A DNA stretch of 60,303 nt from an uncultured Oscillospiraceae bacterium (GTDB taxonomy: Bacteria > Bacillota > Clostridia > Oscillospirales > Oscillospiraceae), in assembly GCA_947581795.1 (NCBI GenBank), contig CANPVS010000015.1, positions 1 to 60,303 on the forward strand, written 5' to 3'. Of the stretch, positions 15,392 to 23,477 are shown piece after piece. The notes under the pieces are model-generated. The model was given only the letters and a program-made list of their open reading frames with translations. It did not search any database and had not been told where the DNA came from. The translations under genes were made by a program, and so were the position numbers. Each line of letters begins with the position of its first letter. The first letter of the stretch is position 1.

Positions 15392-16837
15392 TCAGGCCGC
15401 CTTTTCGCTGACCCACAGGCTGACCTTCCCGCCGTCCACGGGGAATTCGGCGCTGCCGGTCTCATCCAGAGTAAGCCGTTCGGGCCGGCCGCCCAGAATG
15501 TCCACGAAGGTCTCGCCGGCGTGCCCGGCGCCGGTGCACATGAGCTTGGCGCCGCCCTCGCCGTTGGACATCACCGCGGCCATGCCGGAGCCCGGCACCG
15601 CGGCATCGCCGGACCGGGTCCAGCCCACCAGGTCGGGCTTATCGAAATAGCTGGTCTGCCGACCCCAGGCGTACTTCTGTCGGGCGTTCAGCAATGTCTC
15701 AAGTCCCGGCGTGGGGGCCAGCCCGTCGTGGGGGATGCCGTACAGGTCCCCGTAGAACACGCAGGGCACCCCGGACTGACGCAGCAATATCATGGCGTAG
15801 GCCATGGGCTTGAACCAGTCCTTCACCCAGGACTGCAGGGCCTGGCCCGGCTGGGTGTCGTGGTTGTCCACGAAGGTGACGGCCATGTCCGGCTGCCGCT
15901 CCGCCAGGGTGTCCCAGACGAGCGCGCTCATGTCGAACGCAGGTCCCTGCTCCGAGGCCTGGAAAAACCGCTGGTGCAGGGGCACGTCGAACAGGCGCAT
16001 CACCTGGCCGGACCGGTCCAGAAACTCGCACAGCTGGGCGGTGTCCGCGCTCCAGTACTCCCCCACCGCGGGCAGAGGCCGGCCGGTGTCCTCCCGGAGC
16101 TTGGTAAGCCAGTGGGCGAAAAAGGGGAAGCTTATGTGCTTCACCGCGTCCATGCGGAACCCGTCCACACCGGTGAAGTCCAGATACCACCGGCCCCACC
16201 TGTCCAGTTCCCGGACCACTTCCGGGCTGGACATGTCCAGGTCCGCCCCCATGAGGTAGTCGAAGTTGCCGTTTTCCGGGTCCACCTGGTCGGCCCAGGA
16301 CTTGCCCGCCAGCCGGTACACGGCCCCCTGGTGGGTCTTCTCGTCATAGTCCACACCGCTGAAGTGCTTCCAGTTCCACTGGAAATCGGAGTATTTCCCC
16401 GCCCGGCCCGGGAAGGTGAACTTTGTCCAGGCCTTGATGCGGGTCTCTTCCAGCTGGACGTTCCTGTCGTAGTCCGCGTCCTTCACGGCCCGGACCGTCT
16501 CCGTCCCGTCGGCGCCCATGCGGTGGTTCAACACCATGTCCGCCAGCACCTCCATGCCCTGGGCATGGAAGGCACGGATGGCGGCCAGGTACTGGTCCTT
16601 GGTGCCGTACTTGGTGGGTACGCTCCCCTTCTGGTCGAACTCACCCAGGTCGTACTGGTCATAGACCCCGTAGCCCACGTCCCGGATGCCCGCCTGGCCC
16701 TTATAGGCCGGGGGCAGCCATATGTCCGTGAAGCCCAGGTCCGACAGATGCCGGGCCTCCCGGGCCGTCTTTTTCCAAAACTGCCCGTCCTCGGGCAGAT
16801 ACCATTCAAAATCTTGCAGGATCGTCGGTTGTTTCGT
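15392..16837 (-). CDS. Cytoplasmic alpha-amylase (GH13) with an apparent ACG start codon
   Basis: About 481 residues of a GH13 alpha-amylase without a signal peptide, so probably acting on internal alpha-glucans. The N-terminus TKQPTILQDFEWYLPEDGQFWKK matches the usual MxxxxLMQYFEWYLPxDGxxW. Catalytic residues are visible: D230 in GFRMDAVKH, E260 in VGEYWS, D326 in FVDNHD. No ATG, GTG or TTG is in frame before 16678, which would remove the first beta-strand and the EWY motif. An ACG at 16837-16835 sits exactly 7 bases after a perfect AGGAGG (16850-16845), where M-K-Q-P would be expected. It is therefore either a rare ACG start, a start-codon mutation silencing the gene, or a base error. Confidence 0.9.
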   Translation of the reverse strand, partial: TKQPTILQDFEWYLPEDGQFWKKTAREARHLSDLGFTDIWLPPAYKGQAGIRDVGYGVYDQYDLGEFDQKGSVPTKYGTKDQYLAAIRAFHAQGMEVLADMVLNHRMGADGTETVRAVKDADYDRNVQLEETRIKAWTKFTFPGRAGKYSDFQWNWKHFSGVDYDEKTHQGAVYRLAGKSWADQVDPENGNFDYLMGADLDMSSPEVVRELDRWGRWYLDFTGVDGFRMDAVKHISFPFFAHWLTKLREDTGRPLPAVGEYWSADTAQLCEFLDRSGQVMRLFDVPLHQRFFQASEQGPAFDMSALVWDTLAERQPDMAVTFVDNHDTQPGQALQSWVKDWFKPMAYAMILLRQSGVPCVFYGDLYGIPHDGLAPTPGLETLLNARQKYAWGRQTSYFDKPDLVGWTRSGDAAVPGSGMAAVMSNGEGGAKLMCTGAGHAGETFVDILGGRPERLTLDETGSAEFPVDGGKVSLWVSEKAA

Positions 16838-17070
16838 GCTCCCGCCTCCTTTTCACGCAGGGCGCATGGCCCCGCCAAAATTGCCTCGCATTGTAGCACG
16901 GCTTTTTTCGCCTGTCTACGTCAAAATGCACAAAATTATGCGAAAATCCGCATTATTATGCACAATAACCGGCCTTTTTGCGCCGGAGTTTACAGTTTCT
17001 ACACAGCTTTTGCAAGAACTGTTCACGTTTTGCGGGTATAGTAGCCGCATCCATGAAGGAGGGACAAAAC

Positions 17071-18666
17071 ATGCATTTGAAGCGACTTCTGTCCGGCGCA
17101 TTGTGCGCCATGATGCTGCTGGGCCTGGGTGTCCAGGGATACGCGGCGGAGGACGCCGACGCCGTACATATTGAGCTGGACGGCACCACGGTGACCGTGG
17201 ACGGGAAGGCCGCCCCGGCGGACGACCCCGGCGCGGCCGTGTATACCGCTCACGACATCGTCTACTACGAGGAGGGCCATGACTTCACCTACGGCGAGGG
17301 CACCGAGGCGGACGCCCACTCCGCCGACGAGGCGGCGGCCCACACCGTGGTCCATATCACCGAGCCCGGCGCCTACGTGCTCACCGGGACCCTGGACCCG
17401 GGCCAGATCGCCGTGGACCTGGGAGAGGACGCGGAAACTGACCCGGCGGCGGTGGTGACGCTGGTGCTGGACGGCGTGGACATCACCAGCACCGTGGCCC
17501 CGGCGGTCATATTCTATAATGTATACGAGTGCGACCAGACCGGTGACCAGGGCTCCGAGCCCGATTTGTCCGGCGCAGGGGCGAGGGTGGTCATCGCCGA
17601 CGGCAGCGAGAACACTGTGAACGGCTCCTATGTGGCCCGCATCTATAAGTCCTACACCCTCAGCGAGGACGGCACCGAGGTGGTGGACAGCAAAAAGCTC
17701 CACAAGTACGACGGGGCCTTCTACTCCAAAATGAGCATGACCGTCTCCGGCGGGCCGGAGGACAGCGGTGTGCTCGCCATCAACGCGGAGAACGAGGGCC
17801 TGGACACGGAGATGCACTTGGCTATCAATGGCGGCGCCATTCATATTCGCTCCGGCAATGACGGCATCAACGTGAACGAGGACGACGTCTCCGTGGTCAC
17901 CATCGACGGCGGCACGGTGGACATCGTGGTCACCGGCCAGACCGGCGAGGGGGACGGCATCGACTCCAACGGCTGGCTGGTCATCGACAGCGGCACCGTC
18001 ACCGCCCAGGCCTGCTCCACCAGCGGCGACGCGGGGCTGGACGCGGCCCAGGACGTGTACCTGAACGGCGGCCGGATCATCGCCACGGGCAATATGCTGG
18101 ACGCTCTGGACCCCTCGGACCAGTGCGGCGCGCTCTTTACCTTCACCCAGCGGCAGACCGGCGGCGCCACCTATGTTCTCATCGACGCCGCCGGCAATGA
18201 GATCATGGCCTTCACGCCGGAGAACGATTTAACCTATCTGCTCATGACCTGCCCCGCCCTGGAAGAGGGCGTGGAGTACTCCCTCACCGCGGACGGGACA
18301 GTCCTGGCCGCGGCGGCGGGCGGCAGCATGGGCATGGGCGGCGGCTTCGGCCACGGGTTTGGCCACGGCCCGGCCATGCCCGATGACATGGAAGAGGGCC
18401 AGGCCCCCGAGCCCCCGGAGGATATGCCTGACGGCGGGTGGCCAGAACTGCCCGAGGGCGCGGAGCCCGGTGAAAGGCCGGAAGGCGTGGAGCCCCCCGA
18501 GGGGATGGAGGAGGGCGAACGCCCCGAGCTGCCGGAGGGCGTGGAACGCCCGGATGGCCGGGAGCACGGTCCCAGGACGGACTTCCAGGGCGCTGAAATC
18601 ACCGGCGAGGCCAGCGAGACCTTTACCCTGGCGGCAGGGCTCAACTATTTCACCGTCAGCGCGTAA
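17071..18666 (+). CDS. Secreted carbohydrate-binding beta-helix protein (Cthe_2159-like)
   Basis: A 531-residue protein. Signal peptide MHLKRLLSGALCAMMLLGLGVQGYAA (1-26). The body fits the Cthe_2159 (DUF4353) carbohydrate-binding family: ITEPGAYVLTGTLDPGQIAVDL, VTLVLDGVDITSTVAPAVIFYNV, ALAINAENEGLDTEMHLAINGGAIHIRSGNDGINVNED and GDGIDSNGWLVIDSGTV, giving a right-handed beta-helix with Asp clusters for Ca. Residues about 445-455 are Gly/His-rich, followed by a low-complexity Glu/Pro tail with repeated P-E-G-V/M-E and P-E-L-P-E. No sortase or membrane anchor is visible. The start follows GAAGGAGGGACAAAAC. A role in binding plant polysaccharide is inferred from the family. Confidence 0.85.
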   Translation: MHLKRLLSGALCAMMLLGLGVQGYAAEDADAVHIELDGTTVTVDGKAAPADDPGAAVYTAHDIVYYEEGHDFTYGEGTEADAHSADEAAAHTVVHITEPGAYVLTGTLDPGQIAVDLGEDAETDPAAVVTLVLDGVDITSTVAPAVIFYNVYECDQTGDQGSEPDLSGAGARVVIADGSENTVNGSYVARIYKSYTLSEDGTEVVDSKKLHKYDGAFYSKMSMTVSGGPEDSGVLAINAENEGLDTEMHLAINGGAIHIRSGNDGINVNEDDVSVVTIDGGTVDIVVTGQTGEGDGIDSNGWLVIDSGTVTAQACSTSGDAGLDAAQDVYLNGGRIIATGNMLDALDPSDQCGALFTFTQRQTGGATYVLIDAAGNEIMAFTPENDLTYLLMTCPALEEGVEYSLTADGTVLAAAAGGSMGMGGGFGHGFGHGPAMPDDMEEGQAPEPPEDMPDGGWPELPEGAEPGERPEGVEPPEGMEEGERPELPEGVERPDGREHGPRTDFQGAEITGEASETFTLAAGLNYFTVSA

Positions 18667-18674
18667 ATTCAAAG

Positions 18675-18701
18675 CGCCCCGGAGCGGAAAGCTCCGGGGC
18701 G
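18675..18701. terminator. Hairpin between converging genes
   Basis: CGCCCCGGAGC and GCTCCGGGGCG around GGAAA, followed on the plus strand by TAGTCTTTTCC. Confidence 0.85.
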
Positions 18702-18723
18702 TAGTCTTTTCCTGGACAGGGTA

Positions 18724-18876
18724 TCAGAAGGCCAGGGTCCTGTAGTAATCAAGAATATAGCTCTCCAGGGCGATCTGATAGTTCTCCTGGGCCGTGCGGC
18801 GGCTGTCCTGCCGCAGCGTACGCCGGCGCTCCCGCCGGGCCTGGGCCTCGCTCCGCTTGTTCAGAGTGTTCTTCAT
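18724..18876 (-). CDS. Small, very basic protein
   Basis: A 50-residue protein, MKNTLNKRSEAQARRERRR then TLRQDSRRTAQENYQIALESYILDYYRTLAF. The first half has 11 Arg/Lys and reads like a nucleic-acid- or ribosome-binding helix; the second half is amphipathic. GGAGG lies 9 bases before the ATG, so translation is likely. It stands alone between two converging or diverging genes. No family is recognised. Confidence 0.6.
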   Translation of the reverse strand: MKNTLNKRSEAQARRERRRTLRQDSRRTAQENYQIALESYILDYYRTLAF

Positions 18877-19087
18877 GATAACTTACCTCCTTGAGGGATT
18901 TGTCGGTTCATTTCCAACGCTGCCCATTATAACCGCAATAATATGATATGCAATTGTGAAAACAGCGATAAAATATTGCAAATCTTGTTGACAACGAGAC
19001 CCGTTTGTGGTACGGTCCCCCTAGCAAACGCGGGGAGGCGAGACGGCTATAGCGGCGCGGACGAAGGGATATGACCCGGACCAGCGG

Positions 19088-19915
19088 ATGACCCGGCCGG
19101 ACTTTGAGCTGCGGCACAAGGTGGACCAGCGCATGAGCCGGGTGCCGCTGCATCACCATGACTTTTACGAGATATACTTCCTGGTCACCGGGGACGTGAC
19201 CTACACCATCGACAGCAAGCTGTGCCGGGTCCTGCCGGGGGACATCCTGTTCGTGAGTCCCCGGGAGCTGCACAAGGTGCGCATCAGCACGGCCCAGGAC
19301 CCCTACGAGCGGTATGTTCTCTGGATCACGCCCCGGTATCTGCGCCGGCTCAGCACGGGCCGGACGGACCTGGCCCGGTGCCTGGACCCGGGGCGGGAGG
19401 GATACCGCAACCGGCTGCGGGTCCCGCCGGAGGACCAGCGGGCCGTGGGGGCGCTGGCGGCCCGGCTCTACGAGGAGCAGCAGGGGGAGGGCTACGGCCG
19501 GGACCTGATGCCGGAGAGCCTGCTGATACAGCTTTTGGTGACGCTGAACCGCCTGGCGGACAGGGACGCGGCGGCCCAGGAGGACCCGGCCCGGTCCAGC
19601 CAGCTGGTGAGCCAGGCGGCGGAGTACATCGGTGCCCACTGCGGCGAGAGCATGAGCCTGGACGAGCTGGCGGAGCGGTTTTTCGTGAGCAAGTATTATC
19701 TGAGCCACGAGTTCAACCGGATCATGGGCGTCAGCGTCCACCGGTATATCCTGAAAAAGCGGCTGCTCACCGCCTGCCAGCTCATGGCCCAGGGCGCCCG
19801 CCCCGGCCAGGTCTGGGCCGACTGCGGCTTCGGGGACTACACCGGCTTCTACCGGGCCTTCCGGGCCGAGTACGGCGTCTCGCCCCGGGATTACGCCCTG
19901 TCCGTCCGGGACTGA
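19088..19915 (+). CDS. AraC-family transcriptional regulator
   Basis: At least 275 residues. An N-terminal cupin part (VPLHHHDFYEIYFLVTGDVTYTIDSKLCRVLPGDILFVSPRELHKV, residues 18-65) would sense a sugar or metabolite. Two C-terminal AraC HTHs follow (MSLDELAERFFVSKYYLSHEFNRIMGVSVHRYI and GQVWADCGFGDYTGFYRAFRAEYGVSPRDY). ATG 19088 lacks a good ribosome binding site. A GGGGAGG 27-33 bases upstream of an in-frame ATA (about 19050) hints at a longer N-terminus with an unusual start. TTGACA near 18989 is a likely -35. Its target is unknown; amylase and the beta-helix gene lie nearby. Confidence 0.9.
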   Translation: MTRPDFELRHKVDQRMSRVPLHHHDFYEIYFLVTGDVTYTIDSKLCRVLPGDILFVSPRELHKVRISTAQDPYERYVLWITPRYLRRLSTGRTDLARCLDPGREGYRNRLRVPPEDQRAVGALAARLYEEQQGEGYGRDLMPESLLIQLLVTLNRLADRDAAAQEDPARSSQLVSQAAEYIGAHCGESMSLDELAERFFVSKYYLSHEFNRIMGVSVHRYILKKRLLTACQLMAQGARPGQVWADCGFGDYTGFYRAFRAEYGVSPRDYALSVRD

Positions 19916-19928
19916 AAAGCGCATAAAA

Positions 19929-19956
19929 GCCCCGGGGACCAGCTGGTCTCCGGGGC
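19929..19956. terminator. Shared terminator of AraC and MarR genes
   Basis: GCCCCGGGGACC and GGTCTCCGGGGC around AGCT, with A-rich flank on one side and a T-rich flank on the other, between the converging genes. Confidence 0.8.
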
Positions 19957-19963
19957 GTGTGGT

Positions 19964-20665
19964 TTATTCGGGCACTTCTTCCTCCGGGCGCGGCTCACGG
20001 GGCCCCTCCGGATGGGGCTCGTGAGGATGCGGCCCCTCCGGATGAGGCCCATGGGGGTGCGGGCCGTGGGGTCCGTGGCGCGGCCCGTGAGGGGGAGGCG
20101 GAGGCGGCGGGGCGATCTCGCCCCAGGCGGCCCGGAGCTTTTCCAGCAGGGCCAGCAGGGCCGTTTTTTCCTCTTCGGTGAGCGCGGAGAACAGCTCGGC
20201 CGTCCCGGTGCGGGCTTCCTCCCGCTCCCGCCGGCGGGCGGCGCCGGCCTCGGTGAGGGCGATGTCGGCGGTGCGCCGGTCCTGTTCGCTGGGGGCGCGG
20301 GTGATGAGGCCCGCCCTCTCCAGCTTTCCGATGAGCTCGCTGGCGGAGCCGGGGCGGATGCCCAGCCGCTCGGTGAGCTCCCGCTGGGTCGTGGTCTCCC
20401 CCTCCCGCAAAAGGCTCAGCGCCCGGCTCTGGCCCGCTTTGCCGTCCAGCAGGAACCGGCTGGCGTGGCCCAGCTCGCCGATAAGGACGAACAGCTTCCC
20501 GTCCGTGTCCAGGGCGTTGTAGTGCTCCCGGTCGATGTAGGGGCCGGGCCCTCTGCCGGGGCCGTGTGGCCCGTGCACATGGGGCTCGTGGGGAGGAGGC
20601 GGAGGTGGAGGCGGCGCGGGGATATCGGGCCGCTCTTCCGGGGCGTATCTCCTGTCGTCAAACAT
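19964..20665 (-). CDS. MarR-family regulator with proline/histidine-rich tails
   Basis: A 233-residue protein. The MarR winged helix is central (residues about 60-165): LLREGETTTQRELTERLGIRPGSASELIGKLERAGLITRAPSEQDRRTADIALTEAG is a textbook MarR helix-wing pattern. Unusual low-complexity arms flank it: an N-terminal PPPPPPPPHEPHVHGPHGPG segment and a C-terminal stretch of about 50 residues of repeated P-H-G-P/P-H-P-E. Such His-rich arms can bind metal ions. ATG 20665 follows AAAGGAGCG; the longer frame runs through the promoter and is rejected. The operator at 20690-20735 lies exactly over its promoter, implying autorepression. Confidence 0.88.
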   Translation of the reverse strand: MFDDRRYAPEERPDIPAPPPPPPPPHEPHVHGPHGPGRGPGPYIDREHYNALDTDGKLFVLIGELGHASRFLLDGKAGQSRALSLLREGETTTQRELTERLGIRPGSASELIGKLERAGLITRAPSEQDRRTADIALTEAGAARRREREEARTGTAELFSALTEEEKTALLALLEKLRAAWGEIAPPPPPPPHGPRHGPHGPHPHGPHPEGPHPHEPHPEGPREPRPEEEVPE

Positions 20666-20689
20666 CGTCGTCGCTCCTTTCGATTTATT

Positions 20690-20735
20690 AGGTACCTTGA
20701 TAATATCACGTTCCGCATCATTTGTCAAGGTACCT
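20690..20735 (-). promoter_or_regulatory. MarR promoter with operator half-sites over the -35 and -10 boxes
   Basis: Perfect inverted copies AGGTACCTTGA (20690-20700) and TCAAGGTACCT (20725-20735) lie 35 bp apart centre to centre. On the minus strand TTGACA (in the right copy) and TATTAT (beside the left copy) stand 17 bp apart, so each copy covers one promoter box. Each copy also contains the palindrome GGTACC. Confidence 0.8.
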
Positions 20736-20877
20736 TTATAAATTTTCGCAAAGGACAAAAAAGATAAGGGACGGAATACTCCGTCCCTCTTTGAAAGACC
20801 AACCGGTTTGAGCTTCTATGAGAGGCTTGATTGGTTCTATCAGAATAAGCCTATGTATTGTTCGGTGGGGTTATTCA

Positions 20878-21786
20878 TCAAACCGCAAGATGATCGGCCC
20901 AATCAGAGGGAAAATTGATCCGGGATAACTCGAATTTCCCGTTATAACGGGCAAAAAGCGCAGTCATGGCCGAAACGAACTGTTTCCACGCATGGTCCGT
21001 TGGCCGGAGATACTTCATCGCTAAAACGAGCTGATACAAACCGTTGAATTTTGTCTGTGGCGTGATTTGATCAGCAAACAAAAGCTGCGGCGCAGTACTG
21101 ATAGTGCGGTTATACAGCCGACTATTATGCGCACAAAGATTCCGCAAAATGGAAACAGCTTGTATCCATGAAGAAAGCATACTTTTCGACGGAAGAGCCA
21201 TGTTTCCTTTTTTGGTTTTGTACTGGTAATAACCTGCCAATACGGAGTAAGAACTACCATTTCCAGTTTTAAGATTCTTGATTGTCTTTGAGAGCGTTCC
21301 AAAAGACATGACTTCTACGGCGGCCCAAATTGGTACTTCACCATCATGTTTCTTAAAGTTGTGTTTGATGAAAACGTCATTGGAACGAGCTATTTCAGCT
21401 GCGATAACGCCGAAGTTTTTCCAAAATAACTGTTTATCATCGAATACAGTGGAATCTGTTAATACCAAGGGGTCATTATGGATGACCAGCGACTCCACAA
21501 GCCGCACCCTCAATGAAATCTCAATATCCATTATCATTGAAAGCAACAACCGCGAAAGCTCCATATCGAAATGGTAGAGAGCAATAACATCTGAAAAGCT
21601 AACACCCGGCTGGTAGGCCTTCTTGGCATTATCGTACCACTGAAAGCTATAGCCGCGCAGTCTGTAATAGCCTATGGTCGTCAATGCTTCATTTGTTTCC
21701 TCTTGAGAGGGGATAGCCATCTTCGCATCCACATATGACTGCAATTGCTCCGACAGAGAAAGGATCTTTTTTGGATATGGCGTCAT
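20878..21786 (-). CDS. Abi_2 family (AbiD/F-type) abortive infection protein
   Basis: A 302-residue protein. The Abi_2 layout is visible: a start MTPYPKKILSLSEQLQSYVDAKM, then ALTTIGYYRLRGYSFQWY (the conserved I-x-Y-Y-R-L-x-G-Y), FDMELSRLLLSMIMDIEISLRVRLV, and near the C-terminus SILRNLCAHNSRLYNR. That last motif is the R-x4-H HEPN ribonuclease signature (R215, H220). Related proteins block phage growth by RNA cleavage. ATG 21786 has GGAGATAG 8 bases upstream. Composition is clearly more AT-rich than its neighbours, which fits horizontal transfer as a single defence gene. No toxin-antitoxin partner is adjacent. Confidence 0.88.
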   Translation of the reverse strand: MTPYPKKILSLSEQLQSYVDAKMAIPSQEETNEALTTIGYYRLRGYSFQWYDNAKKAYQPGVSFSDVIALYHFDMELSRLLLSMIMDIEISLRVRLVESLVIHNDPLVLTDSTVFDDKQLFWKNFGVIAAEIARSNDVFIKHNFKKHDGEVPIWAAVEVMSFGTLSKTIKNLKTGNGSSYSVLAGYYQYKTKKGNMALPSKSMLSSWIQAVSILRNLCAHNSRLYNRTISTAPQLLFADQITPQTKFNGLYQLVLAMKYLRPTDHAWKQFVSAMTALFARYNGKFELSRINFPSDWADHLAV

Positions 21787-22055
21787 CTTTCTATCTCCAA
21801 TAAATAGAAGTCCCGCCGGGTTGCGCATAACGGCCAGTGACAAACGCCAATGACCGCCAGAGGCGTGGCGGGTTCTGTTGAGTTGTATAATACATCATTG
21901 GGATGCTGTTGTCAACAATTCTGCCAAAATTTCATTGGCAAATACAACAATATTCTTCGGTTTTTTGCCATAAAAATATACAGGATGCCAGACTATATAT
22001 AGCTAAAAATCCGGCGATGCCTGGCCGGTTATAAAGTATAACTCCCGCTCATTGC

Positions 22056-22090
22056 TCCCGCGAAAGCCCAGAACAGCGGGTTTCGCGGGA
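22056..22090. repeat. Covarying hairpin repeat, copy 1
   Basis: CCCGCGAAA-GCCC loop GGGTTTCGCGGG. It has the same fold as copies 2-4, but the outer stem is CGCG instead of CATG with paired changes on both arms. Confidence 0.65.
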
Positions 22091-22112
22091 AAAAGGAGAA
22101 AAATAAACGGGG

Positions 22113-22150
22113 TCCCCATGAAAGCCCAGCGAATGCGGGTTTCATGGGGA
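22113..22150. repeat. Covarying hairpin repeat, copy 2
   Basis: TCCCCATGAAA on the left and TTTCATGGGGA on the right, with an internal GCCC/GGG pairing and an unpaired loop. It is near-identical to the copies at 34981 and 45964. Confidence 0.7.
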
Positions 22151-22206
22151 GAAGGAGGAGCAAGGGAGCGGGCGGATGACGCTTTGTGTGCCGCAGGCAT
22201 GAAAAA

Positions 22207-22238
22207 GCGTCGGAGCAAAGCGGACTTTGCTCCGACGC
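22207..22238 (-). terminator. Terminator of initiator tRNA
   Basis: GCGTCGGAGCAAAG and CTTTGCTCCGACGC around CGGA; on the minus strand it ends in TTTTTC, just 3' of the tRNA. Confidence 0.85.
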
Positions 22239-22240
22239 TG

Positions 22241-22317
<77 letters not shown>

Positions 22318-22383
22318 TCATTTGATTGGATTGTTATAATACCACGGGCCTGAGGAAAAGTCAAGGTCTATTTCTGTCGAGGG

Positions 22384-22430
22384 GCCCCGTTCTTGACAAG
22401 GGCCCCGGTCAAGGGTAAACTCATATCGAT
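22384..22430 (+). promoter_or_regulatory. Promoter of the reductase operon
   Basis: TTGACA at about 22394 and TAAACT 17 bp further on, with the GGGGCCCC/GGGCCCC repeats overlapping it. The first gene starts 30 bases later. Confidence 0.5.
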
Positions 22431-22454
22431 ACTATTTTAATTTGAGGTGATCCT

Positions 22455-23477
22455 ATGCAGACCGTGACACTGGGAAAGACCGGGTTGGTGGTCACGAAGC
22501 CCGCCTTCGGCGCCCTGCCCATCCAGCGGCGGGACAAGGACGAGGCCGTGCGCATCCTGCGCCGGGCCTACGAGGGCGGTATCCGCTACTTCGACACCGC
22601 CAACGCCTACACCGACTCCGAGGAGAAGATCGGCCTGGCCCTGGCCGACGTGCGGGGGGACATCGTGATCTCCACCAAGAGCATGGCCCGGGACCACGAT
22701 ACCGTGGCCAGGCACATCCAGATGAGCCTGGAGCGGATGAAGACCGACTATATCGACCTGTTCCAGTTCCACATGGTGTCCAATTGGGACGAGATCGACG
22801 GCGGCGCATGGGAGGCGGCCCAGGAAGCCAAGGCCAGGGGCTATATCCGTCACATCGGCGTCACCAGCCACTCCATCCGCTTTGCGGAAGAGGCGGTGGC
22901 CTCGGGCCGGTTCGAGACCCTGCAATACCCCTTCAGCTACCTGTCAAGCCCTGAAGAGTTTGACTTGGTCCGGGCCTGCCGGGATGCGGACATGGGCTTC
23001 ATCGCCATGAAGGCCCTGGCCGGCGGCATGCTGGCCAACGCCCGGGCGGTGCACGCCTTCATGCGGGAGCAGGAGGGCGTGGCGCCCATCTACGGCGTGC
23101 AGACGATGGAGGAACTGGACCAGTGGCTGGCCCTGGCGGAGGATGACCCGGCCCTGGACGGGGAGCTCCAGGCGGTCATCGACGCGGACAGGGAGCAGCT
23201 GGGCGGCCAGTTCTGCCGCAGCTGCGGCTACTGCATGCCCTGCCCCCAGGGCATCGAGATCCGCAACTGCGCCCGGATGGACATGCTGATACGCCGCAGC
23301 CCCTGGCGGCCCTACTTCACCCCCGAGTGGCAGGAGAAGATGAACAAGATCGAGACGTGCCTGAACTGCGGCAGGTGCAAGTCCAAGTGCCCCTACCACC
23401 TGGACACCCCCGCGGTGCTCAAGTACATGCTGAAGGATTACTGGGAGTTCTATGAGGCCCACAAGGCGGAGCTGTAA
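22455..23477 (+). CDS. Aldo/keto reductase with C-terminal ferredoxin-like Cys clusters
   Basis: A 340-residue protein. Residues 1-235 are an AKR barrel: LGKTGLVVTKPAFGALPIQRR, the catalytic-region FDTANAYTDSEEKIGLAL (D, Y) and STKSMARD (K). The C-terminus has CRSCGYCMPCPQGI (about residues 256-270) and CLNCGRCKSKCPYHL (about 304-318), typical of AKR relatives carrying 4Fe-4S clusters. Such enzymes couple a carbonyl or other substrate to ferredoxin-like electron transfer; the substrate is unknown. It is the first of five tightly packed genes, with apbE overlapping its end by 26 bases. Confidence 0.92.
   Translation: MQTVTLGKTGLVVTKPAFGALPIQRRDKDEAVRILRRAYEGGIRYFDTANAYTDSEEKIGLALADVRGDIVISTKSMARDHDTVARHIQMSLERMKTDYIDLFQFHMVSNWDEIDGGAWEAAQEAKARGYIRHIGVTSHSIRFAEEAVASGRFETLQYPFSYLSSPEEFDLVRACRDADMGFIAMKALAGGMLANARAVHAFMREQEGVAPIYGVQTMEELDQWLALAEDDPALDGELQAVIDADREQLGGQFCRSCGYCMPCPQGIEIRNCARMDMLIRRSPWRPYFTPEWQEKMNKIETCLNCGRCKSKCPYHLDTPAVLKYMLKDYWEFYEAHKAEL

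Noticed and set aside
15521-17041. A 506-codon frame antisense to the amylase gene
   Set aside because: It is a shadow of the GH13 gene, with no ribosome binding site and no family features.
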